NCBI GenBank assembly: GCA_900540475.1
Contig: UQGG01000112.1
Span: forward strand, 1 to 5,062
Length of the DNA: 5,062 bases
Reading direction: 5' to 3'
Source of the DNA: an uncultured Robinsoniella sp.
GTDB taxonomy: Bacteria; Bacillota; Clostridia; Lachnospirales; Lachnospiraceae
The position numbers and the translations under genes are program-made. Shown here one piece after another: positions 1 to 4,814 of this stretch (its first letter is position 1; each line of letters opens with the position of its first letter). Under the pieces are notes generated by a model. That model worked only from the letters and a program-made list of their open reading frames with translations. It was not told where the DNA came from and did no database searches.

Positions 1-1905
1 CCAGCCGCTACGCCGGCAGAATGCCACCCAGGCTTCGGTCCGGAAAAACTGGTAGACGGTGACGATGCATTGGCGTCCAGATTAGCTACCAAAAGGGGTG
101 TTGAAGAGGTAGCGGTAGAATTTATATTAGCTGGAGAAAGAACCTTTAATACTTTGGTGATCAAGGAAGGACTAGGACCTATTGCAGGGGAGACGCTGGT
201 GGAGCAAATTAAAGGATATGAGGTGCAGGTATTCAACAATGGAGCCTATGAAACTATCTTATCTGCAGCGGATCAGGCAGCGGGAATCGTTGGGGGGAAA
301 TTAACCATAGACCTGGGACAGGATGTGACGGCGTCTAAGATCAGGGTAATCTTCAAGGTAAACCCCACTGCAGGCATCAACGTAAAAGAAGCAGAATTAT
401 ACAGGCTTCAGAAGCCTCAGCAATATGTCAATGAAACCGCCAGAGACGTAGTCAATTATCTGGGAATTCCAAACCGGCTTGAATTGACGGATACGAATCT
501 TCCTATAAGCGAAATGCCAGGCGCCTACAGCACGCGCATCATCTCCTCCAGCGATCCGGGCATTATTGCAATGAATGGAACGATTGTCAGGGATGATCTG
601 GATCAGACCGTAACCGTATGGATGGAAGTAACAAAGAGAAAAGGAACAAACACGATTCTGGAAAAAGCTGTGAGGCCATATACGGTGGTCGTTGCAGGTC
701 TGCAGATACCTGCAGTTACCTGCCAGGTGACGTTCCATGCAAACGGAGGAATACCTGTAAATCCTGCTGTCAAAGAGGTAGAGGCAGGAGAAGCAATAGG
801 AAGTCTGCCGGAAACCACAAGAGAAGGCTGGAAGTTCCTGGGCTGGTTTACCGCCCAGACCGGAGGAATAAAAGTAACAGAAGAAATGGTAGTAAACAGC
901 AGTATGGATCTGTATGCCCAGTGGCGAGCAATCCCGGCAGTAGAAATCTATGCAGTGACCTTCCATGCGAACGGAGGCACTGCCGCAAATCCAGCAAACA
1001 AAAAGGTAGAGTCAGGCAAAGCGATAGGAAGCCTGCCGGCAACCACAAGAGAAGGCTGGGAGTTCCTGGGCTGGTTTACCGCCCAAACCGGAGGAACAAA
1101 GGTAACAGAAACTACGGTAATAAACAGCAATATGACGCTGTATGCCCAGTGGAAAAAAGTCACGGAGGTGCAGCCACAGCCAGAAGTATCCTTTACAAAG
1201 AAGGAATATTCCTTATATGCTACACAGTCGGCAAAAACCGCTGTAAATATTAATGCAGCGGCAGGCGTTGTCACAGGATACAAGTCAAGTAATACAAAGG
1301 TGGCAGTTGTTACTTCGGCAGGAGTCATCAAAGGAATCAAGAAGGGAACGGCAACCATTACCGTATCCACATCTGGAAAAGGAACGGCTTCTGTGAAGGT
1401 AAAGGTAGAAACGCCAAAAGTCTCAATGACAGCGAAAAAAGCTAAGCTCCAAACGGGAAAATCAACAAAAGCAATTACTGTAAACAGAAAGATCAAAACG
1501 GACAAAATTGTTAAATTTACTTCCAGCAAAAAGAAAATAGCCAGTGTCAATAAGAAAGGACTAATCAAAGGTAAGAAAGCCGGGAAGACGACTATTACTG
1601 TTTTCATGAAGAGCGGAGCAAAGGCCAGCTGCGTACTGACCGTTCAAAAGGCTCCGGTAAAGACAACCAGGATCAAGGTGCCGAAAAAGATTACTTTAAA
1701 AGTAAAAGAGAAGCAGAAGATAAAAGTGGTTAGAAAGCCGGTTACATTTGCCGATAAAATTGATTATCGTTCTTCAAACAGCAAAATTGCAAAGGTTAGT
1801 AAAAAAGGTGTTATTTCTGCAAAGAAAGAGGGAAGCTGCAATATAACCGTAACTTGCAATAAAATAACGAAAAAAATAAGGGTTATTATTGTTAAACCGA
1901 AATAA
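1..1905 (+). CDS. C-terminal part of a large secreted carbohydrate-binding multidomain protein (5' end outside window)
   Basis: The frame is open from base 1 to the TAA at 1903-1905, giving 634 visible residues. The true start and any catalytic domain lie upstream. The TTG at 70 falls inside a conserved domain and is not a credible start. Modules in order, in window residues: an F5/8 type C (discoidin/CBM32-like) domain at about 1-136 (FGPEKLVDGD, then VAVEF, then SKIRVIF and EAELYRL); an atrophied bacterial Ig-like domain at about 141-236 (ISSSDPGIIAMNGTIV); two Listeria-Bacteroides/InlB B repeats at 243-308 and 319-384 (VTFHANGG to LYAQW); and three Big_2 domains at about 395-469, 472-548 and 555-631 (SSNTKVAVVTSAGVIKGIKKGTATITV type). 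This arrangement is typical of the C-terminal tails of clostridial cell-surface glycoside hydrolases, so the missing N-terminus may be a hydrolase; that is inference. No LPXTG motif or hydrophobic anchor is present at the end, which is KPK. The last two Big_2 domains are strongly basic, which could support retention on the anionic cell wall. The gene converges on the araC-type gene 63 bp away. Confidence 0.9.
   Translation, partial: PAATPAECHPGFGPEKLVDGDDALASRLATKRGVEEVAVEFILAGERTFNTLVIKEGLGPIAGETLVEQIKGYEVQVFNNGAYETILSAADQAAGIVGGKLTIDLGQDVTASKIRVIFKVNPTAGINVKEAELYRLQKPQQYVNETARDVVNYLGIPNRLELTDTNLPISEMPGAYSTRIISSSDPGIIAMNGTIVRDDLDQTVTVWMEVTKRKGTNTILEKAVRPYTVVVAGLQIPAVTCQVTFHANGGIPVNPAVKEVEAGEAIGSLPETTREGWKFLGWFTAQTGGIKVTEEMVVNSSMDLYAQWRAIPAVEIYAVTFHANGGTAANPANKKVESGKAIGSLPATTREGWEFLGWFTAQTGGTKVTETTVINSNMTLYAQWKKVTEVQPQPEVSFTKKEYSLYATQSAKTAVNINAAAGVVTGYKSSNTKVAVVTSAGVIKGIKKGTATITVSTSGKGTASVKVKVETPKVSMTAKKAKLQTGKSTKAITVNRKIKTDKIVKFTSSKKKIASVNKKGLIKGKKAGKTTITVFMKSGAKASCVLTVQKAPVKTTRIKVPKKITLKVKEKQKIKVVRKPVTFADKIDYRSSNSKIAKVSKKGVISAKKEGSCNITVTCNKITKKIRVIIVKPK
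727..924 (+). repeat. InlB B / Listeria-Bacteroides repeat, copy 1
   Basis: This encodes 66 residues from VTFHANGGIPVNP to SMDLYAQW, with the family's central REGWKFLGWFTAQTGG. By hand count it matches copy 2 at about 166 of 198 bases (about 84%), without gaps. Such repeats form small beta-rich, ubiquitin-like modules in extracellular proteins and usually act as spacers or binding surfaces. Confidence 0.88.
955..1152 (+). repeat. InlB B / Listeria-Bacteroides repeat, copy 2
   Basis: This is the second 66-residue copy, VTFHANGGTAANP to NMTLYAQW. It starts exactly 228 bases after copy 1, with a 10-residue linker (RAIPAVEIYA) between them. The central part, REGW-FLGWFTAQTGG, is nearly unchanged at the DNA level, while both ends have diverged. 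That pattern fits a fairly recent intragenic duplication or ongoing homogenisation by gene conversion. Confidence 0.88.
1183..1893 (+). repeat. Three consecutive Big_2 (bacterial Ig-like 2) domain repeats, lysine-rich
   Basis: Three domains of about 75-77 residues lie at 1183-1407, 1414-1644 and 1663-1893. Each carries the Big_2 pattern S-S/K-N/K-x-K-x-A-x-V-x-x-x-G-x-I-x-x-x-K-x-G-x-x-x-I-T-V (for example SSNSKIAKVSKKGVISAKKEG). Unlike the InlB repeats they are divergent in DNA, so they are an old duplication. Copies 2 and 3 with the tail hold 44 lysines and 5 arginines in 162 residues against about 5 acidic residues. Confidence 0.85.
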
Positions 1906-1968
1906 ACCAGGTTTATAGCAGCTTGCCGGATGGAACAGAAAGATATCTGCGGGAACAAGTGGATTCTG

Positions 1969-2754
1969 TTATTTTAAACGGTAATCCTTCGGACTGACTC
2001 CATATTTTTCTTTAAAGACCCGGTTAAAGGTCCGCTGGCTTTCAAATCCGGCATCCGACCATATCCGTGTAAAAGTGTCATTTGTGGAACGGGTAAGATA
2101 CTGGGCGTAATCCAGTCGGATATTATTTAAATATTCGTGAAAGCCCATCTTAAGCTTTTTGGAAAACACATGGGACAAATAATATTTGCTCACATTCAGC
2201 TCTTTTGCCAGGGTATCCAAAGACATAGGTTCTTGAAAATGCAGTGAGATATACTGAACCAGCCGGTAAGTCAGATCCGTATTATCGGGACGGGCATTCT
2301 TTTGTAAAGTTAATAATGGCAGTACATGAGCCAGGATGACCTGAATCCAGGCTCCCTGCAGAAAACCGGAGGCATCTTCATTTGAAGATGCCTCTAATCT
2401 GTCTAAGGCATATAAGATATCGCTGTGTACCTGATGGGATTTCAGATAGGGATTCGTAGGATGGCTTCTCTTTAACTGGTTGAGAAATGGACCAAACATG
2501 TTCTCATCAAAGATAAAAAGAATGGCAGTACTTATTTTAGACGTTTCCGTAAGGTATGCATGGACGGTTTCCGGAAAGACAATTGCTAATTCTCCTTCGG
2601 ACATTTCCAGGGTAACATCCTGAATGGTCACCTGTATTCTGCCGCTTATTACAAAAATAATTTCTACTGCATCGTGGAGATGAGCTGGGAAATTAAGATT
2701 CTGGATTTGATTAATATGTGGTTTTTCAAATTTTTTTTCATAGAATGGATTCAT
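1969..2754 (-). CDS. AraC-family transcriptional regulator with N-terminal cupin sensor domain
   Basis: This encodes 261 residues, a normal length for cupin-AraC regulators. Residues about 20-85 form the AraC-type cupin ligand-binding barrel, with the typical FPAHLHDAVEIIFVISG segment (H25, H27, E31) and FPETVHAYL near 60-68. Residues about 163-261 are the double helix-turn-helix DNA-binding domain. The first HTH is around MSLDTLAKELNVSKYYLSHVF (177-197), and the second ends in the family signature GFESQRTFNRVFKEKYGVSPKDYR (236-259, shown here only as a landmark: G236, F237, F243, F247, Y251, P255, Y258). The ATG at 2754-2752 is preceded by GAGGTGAG, which fixes the start. The gene is divergent from the ThuA/oxidoreductase operon across 192 bp, so it most likely controls that operon, and possibly itself, in response to a sugar. 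The ligand cannot be read from the sequence. The linker between the domains contains an unusual DNA palindrome, described separately. Confidence 0.94.
   Translation of the reverse strand: MNPFYEKKFEKPHINQIQNLNFPAHLHDAVEIIFVISGRIQVTIQDVTLEMSEGELAIVFPETVHAYLTETSKISTAILFIFDENMFGPFLNQLKRSHPTNPYLKSHQVHSDILYALDRLEASSNEDASGFLQGAWIQVILAHVLPLLTLQKNARPDNTDLTYRLVQYISLHFQEPMSLDTLAKELNVSKYYLSHVFSKKLKMGFHEYLNNIRLDYAQYLTRSTNDTFTRIWSDAGFESQRTFNRVFKEKYGVSPKDYRLK
2369..2394. repeat. Perfect inverted repeat inside the araC-type gene
   Basis: The arms GAGGCATCTTCA (2369-2380) and TGAAGATGCCTC (2383-2394) are perfect reverse complements of 12 bp, separated only by TT. It lies in the codons for residues about 121-129 (EASSNEDAS), the variable linker between the cupin and HTH domains. 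Transcribed, it would give an 11-bp stem with a 4-nt loop. It could be a regulator binding site or mRNA hairpin, or simply a tolerated low-constraint sequence; no function is claimed. Confidence 0.8.
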
Positions 2755-2756
2755 AT

Positions 2757-2764
2757 CTCACCTC
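2757..2764 (-). promoter_or_regulatory. Ribosome binding site of the araC-type gene
   Basis: On the - strand GAGGTGAG precedes the ATG at 2754. The GAGGTG core is 4 bases from the start codon, a little short but a strong anti-Shine-Dalgarno match. Its upstream edge touches the near-palindrome at 2764-2777, so anything bound there could affect expression. Confidence 0.75.
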
Positions 2765-2777
2765 GTATTCGAGTACG
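2764..2777. promoter_or_regulatory. Near-palindrome CGTATTCGAGTACG next to the araC-type RBS, candidate operator
   Basis: Six of the seven base pairs of this 14-bp sequence are symmetric (CGTA-TCGA-TACG with one mismatched pair). It sits directly upstream of the regulator's Shine-Dalgarno, inside the predicted leader. A binding role is speculative. A palindrome this short can occur by chance. Confidence 0.3.
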
Positions 2778-2800
2778 CCCAGACGGAAATTACAGTCACA

Positions 2801-2824
2801 GTGCAGAATATGTTCAGTCTGCAC
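2801..2824. promoter_or_regulatory. Inverted repeat GTGCAGA-N10-TCTGCAC, candidate operator in the divergent region
   Basis: Two perfect 7-bp arms (2801-2807 and 2818-2824) have a 10-bp spacer, so half-site centres are 17 bp apart, between one and two helical turns. It lies between the two divergent genes, about 75 bp upstream of the + strand -10 box. That suits an activator site for the ThuA operon or an autoregulatory site. No T-run follows it, so it is not a terminator. AraC proteins more often use direct repeats, so the assignment to this regulator is inference. Arms of 7 bp are only weakly significant statistically. Confidence 0.4.
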
Positions 2825-2880
2825 ACTAACACCTGAAAAGAGAGCAATTTTTGGCTACAAAGTAATGTAATATGACAATC

Positions 2881-2909
2881 ATTATAAATGGAATACTGCT
2901 ATAATGCAA
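2881..2909 (-). promoter_or_regulatory. Predicted promoter of the araC-type gene
   Basis: On the - strand TATAAT (2886-2881) is preceded, with a 17-bp spacer, by TTGCAT (2909-2904). The -10 box is a perfect match; the -35 box matches only TTG of TTGACA. Transcription would begin near 2874 and leave a leader of about 120 nt containing the inverted repeat at 2801-2824. The -35 element overlaps the -10 box of the opposing promoter. Confidence 0.5.
2897..2905 (+). promoter_or_regulatory. Extended -10 promoter (TGCTATAAT) of the ThuA/oxidoreductase operon
   Basis: A perfect TATAAT at 2900-2905 is preceded by TG at 2897-2898, the extended -10 configuration. No good -35 box lies at 16-18 bp: AATCAT is at 17 bp, and ATGACA at 2872-2877 is 22 bp away. 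This fits a promoter that depends on an activator. Transcription would start near 2912, giving a leader of about 35 nt. Confidence 0.6.
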
Positions 2910-2932
2910 TTAAATTTGAAGGTAAAAAACAG

Positions 2933-2939
2933 AGAGGAG
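2933..2939 (+). promoter_or_regulatory. Ribosome binding site of the ThuA-family gene
   Basis: AGAGGAG ends 7 bases before the ATG at 2947. It is a good Shine-Dalgarno match at standard spacing and settles the start codon. Confidence 0.8.
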
Positions 2940-2946
2940 ATTTAAA

Positions 2947-3678
2947 ATGGAAACAAATAAAAAAGTACTTATTTTTCAGGGCGGCTGGGACGGACATGAG
3001 CCGGATAAGGTAGCACAGCGGTTTGGCAATATATTAGAAAAACATGGGTATACATGCACTATTTCGGATACCCAGGAGGTTTTGGCAGATCTGGATATGC
3101 TAATGGGGCTGGATTTGATTATTCCCTGCTGGACCATGGGCGAGATCAAACCGGAATACCGGGAAAATATTGTGAAAGCAGTGGGTGCCGGAGTGGGGCT
3201 TGCAGGATGCCATGGCGGCATGTGCGATGCATTCCGCAATGATGTGGAATGGCAATTTATGACTGGGGGTCAGTGGGTCAGCCACCCAGGCGGCGATGGT
3301 GTTGATTATGAGGTAAATATTAAATTTGGTTCCAGCCCCATTGTAGAGGGACTGTCCGATTTCCATGTCTGCAGTGAGCAGTATTATCTTCATGTAGATC
3401 CGGCTGTAGAGGTACTTGCTACAACCCGTTTCCCGGTTGTGAATTATTATCACAGCTCTAATAAATGTGTGGATATGCCGGTTGTCTGGACGAAATTCTG
3501 GGGAAATGGAAGAGTATTTTACAATTCCCTGGGACATCATGATGATGTATTTGAAAAATACCCTACCTCACAGGTATTGATGGAACGGGGGCTTCTCTGG
3601 GCGGCAGAGGGTAAGCAATATGCTTTGGAGCATGAGCTGACCACAGAGCGGTTTGAAAACACCGCAAAAATGTTTTAG
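2947..3678 (+). CDS. ThuA-family (trehalose-utilisation-like) protein
   Basis: This encodes 243 residues, the usual size of a single-domain ThuA protein with a class I glutamine-amidotransferase-like flavodoxin fold. Visible landmarks: an N-terminal strand and loop VLIFQGGWDGHEP (7-19); LDLIIPCWTMGEI (55-67); the elbow-like GVGLAGCHGGMCDAF (82-96) with C88-H89; GGQWVSHPGG (107-116); a SEQYYLHVDP segment (143-152); and a C-terminal MPVVWTKFWGNGRVFYNSLGHH (177-198, quoted as landmark V180, W181, G186, G188, R189, G196, H197). There is no signal peptide, so it acts in the cytoplasm. In rhizobia ThuA works with the dehydrogenase ThuB in the use of trehalose and related disaccharides through 3-keto sugars, and the biochemical role of ThuA itself is poorly defined. 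Here the next gene is also a Gfo/Idh/MocA dehydrogenase, in tight coupling, which supports a similar shared pathway. The substrate is unknown. Confidence 0.9.
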   Translation: METNKKVLIFQGGWDGHEPDKVAQRFGNILEKHGYTCTISDTQEVLADLDMLMGLDLIIPCWTMGEIKPEYRENIVKAVGAGVGLAGCHGGMCDAFRNDVEWQFMTGGQWVSHPGGDGVDYEVNIKFGSSPIVEGLSDFHVCSEQYYLHVDPAVEVLATTRFPVVNYYHSSNKCVDMPVVWTKFWGNGRVFYNSLGHHDDVFEKYPTSQVLMERGLLWAAEGKQYALEHELTTERFENTAKMF

Positions 3679-3682
3679 GAGG
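3677..3682 (+). promoter_or_regulatory. Ribosome binding site AGGAGG overlapping the upstream stop codon
   Basis: The TAG stop of the ThuA-family gene (3676-3678) shares its last two bases with a perfect AGGAGG that lies 7 bases before the ATG at 3690. Ribosomes ending on the first gene would sit directly on this site, so the two genes are probably translationally coupled. Confidence 0.85.
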
Positions 3683-3689
3683 AAAAGTC

Positions 3690-4748
3690 ATGGAGAAAGT
3701 AAAAGTAGGAATTTTAGGGCTGGGTGCCATCAGCGGAATCTATTTAAAAAATCTAAGCAGTGTATTCCGAAATGTGGAAATCTCGGGAATTTATGATCTA
3801 ATTGAAGAAAAAGCAGAAAAAGTACAGGAAGAGTACCATATTCCAAAGGTATATAAAAGCATGGAGGAAATGCTGGACGACCCGGAAATCGAAATCGTGC
3901 TCAATCTAACCAGACCTCTGGAGCATTATCAGGTTACAAAAGCAGCTTTACTGGCGGGGAAACATGTATATAGTGAAAAACCGCTGGCTACTACAGTTGA
4001 GGAAGGCAGGGAGCTGGTATTTCTGGCAAAGGAAAGAAATTTACTCCTTGGCGGAGCGCCGGATACATTTATGGGTGCCGGAATACAGACCTGCAAAAAG
4101 ATAATAGATTCCGGATTTATCGGAAGACCCATAGGTGCTGCGGCATTTATGATCTGTCACGGACATGAGAGCTGGCATCCGGCTCCGGAATTCTACTATA
4201 AAAATGGAGGAGGACCCATGATGGATATGGGACCCTATTACCTCACGGCGCTGGTAAATCTTATGGGCAGTGTCAAAGGACTGACCGGGGTGGCAAAGAA
4301 AAATTTTGAACAACGATTAATTACCAGTGAGCCATTATATGGAAAGATCATTGATGTAGAAGTTCCGACTCATTACAATGGAATTCTTGATTTTGAAAGT
4401 GGTGCCACAGCGACGATTACCACCACCTTTGACGTACATTATACGCAGCAGGCAAGATTTGAGATTTACGGAACAGAAGGTACATTAATCGTACCCGATC
4501 CAAATACCTTCGGCGGTCCGGTCAAACTATTGAGCGGAAAAGAGAGTGAATATAAGGAAATGCCGCTTTTATTTGACTACAGTGAGAACAGCAGGGGACT
4601 GGGATTGTCCAATATGGCAGATGCACTGAGGGGACTAGGTGAGTTCAGGGCAAATGGTGATCAGATGCTCCATGTATTAGAGATTATGTCTGGTTTTGAG
4701 AAAAGCAGCAATGCCGGCAGATATATAGAACTGGCAACAAGATTATAA
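3690..4748 (+). CDS. Gfo/Idh/MocA-family NAD-dependent sugar oxidoreductase
   Basis: This encodes 352 residues, typical for the family. Residues 1 to about 122 form the Rossmann domain: the dinucleotide loop GILGLGAISG (8-17); D36 at the end of the second strand, which favours NAD(H) over NADP(H); LNLTRPLEHY (71-80); and the SEKPLA motif with catalytic K97. Residues about 130-352 form the alpha/beta substrate domain, with ESWHPAPEF (160-168) and GGGPMMDMGPYYLTAL (173-188). In the latter, D179 is kept but the family's usual catalytic histidine position is Y183, as in GPYY-type and glucose-fructose-oxidoreductase-like members. The likely reaction is oxidation or reduction of a sugar or glycoside hydroxyl, plausibly at C3 given the ThuA partner, as in rhizobial ThuB. 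That is inference from family and context. The gene starts 11 bp after the ThuA-family gene and is followed 6 bp after its stop by a large hairpin, so it ends a two-gene operon. The protein is cytoplasmic, with no signal peptide. Confidence 0.93.
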   Translation: MEKVKVGILGLGAISGIYLKNLSSVFRNVEISGIYDLIEEKAEKVQEEYHIPKVYKSMEEMLDDPEIEIVLNLTRPLEHYQVTKAALLAGKHVYSEKPLATTVEEGRELVFLAKERNLLLGGAPDTFMGAGIQTCKKIIDSGFIGRPIGAAAFMICHGHESWHPAPEFYYKNGGGPMMDMGPYYLTALVNLMGSVKGLTGVAKKNFEQRLITSEPLYGKIIDVEVPTHYNGILDFESGATATITTTFDVHYTQQARFEIYGTEGTLIVPDPNTFGGPVKLLSGKESEYKEMPLLFDYSENSRGLGLSNMADALRGLGEFRANGDQMLHVLEIMSGFEKSSNAGRYIELATRL

Positions 4749-4754
4749 GAAATA

Positions 4755-4814
4755 TAGTGCCGCCCGGCGCAAATACGCCACTATATATCGACGTATTTAC
4801 ACCGGGCGGCACTA
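4755..4814. terminator. Long GC-rich hairpin at operon end, candidate (bidirectional) terminator
   Basis: Arms 4755-4777 and 4792-4814 pair over 23 positions around a 14-nt loop (4778-4791). The outer 13 positions (T then AGTGCCGCCCGG) pair perfectly. In + strand RNA, two inner positions (4768 and 4770) give C-A mismatches. In - strand RNA the same positions become G-U wobbles, so the stem is unbroken. On the - strand it is followed by AUAUUUCUUAUAAU, a moderate U-rich tract. On the + strand no U-run follows (AGTGTGAACAAAAC). It begins 6 bp after the oxidoreductase stop, so it probably shapes that mRNA's 3' end. As an intrinsic terminator it looks better for transcription arriving from the right. 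It could also be a dispersed hairpin repeat. Confidence 0.6.

Noticed and set aside
70..72. TTG as start codon of the first gene
   Set aside because: The frame is open to base 1, and the residues before 70 (FGPEKLVDGDD) belong to the same F5/8-type C domain. The gene starts outside the window.
693..714. TGCAGGT-N8-ACCTGCA inverted repeat and doubled CTGCAG inside the secreted protein gene
   Set aside because: The arms are 7 bp, within coding sequence for an inter-domain linker, and can be explained by chance and codon use.
397..1607. Long open frames antisense or out of frame to the secreted protein gene (for example 948-1607 on -, 618-1253 on +)
   Set aside because: They are rich in Cys, His, Phe or Arg, lack family resemblance and ribosome binding sites, and overlap a gene with clear domains. 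They are shadows of its repetitive codons.
1902..1916. ATAAACC-A-GGTTTAT palindrome over the stop codon as terminator
   Set aside because: The stem is short and AT-rich with a minimal loop, and no T-run follows on the + strand. It is too weak to call.
1934..1970. AACAGAA/TTCTGTT stem between the convergent genes as shared terminator
   Set aside because: It is only 7 bp, AT-rich, with a 23-nt loop, and overlaps the regulator's stop codon. No strong terminator is visible in the 63-bp gap.
2872..2877. ATGACA as -35 box of the ThuA operon promoter
   Set aside because: The spacing to TATAAT is 22 bp, too long for a standard promoter. The extended -10 explains the site better.
3100..3540. Open frames antisense to the ThuA-family gene
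   Set aside because: They have no homology signal or start context and fully overlap a well-supported gene.
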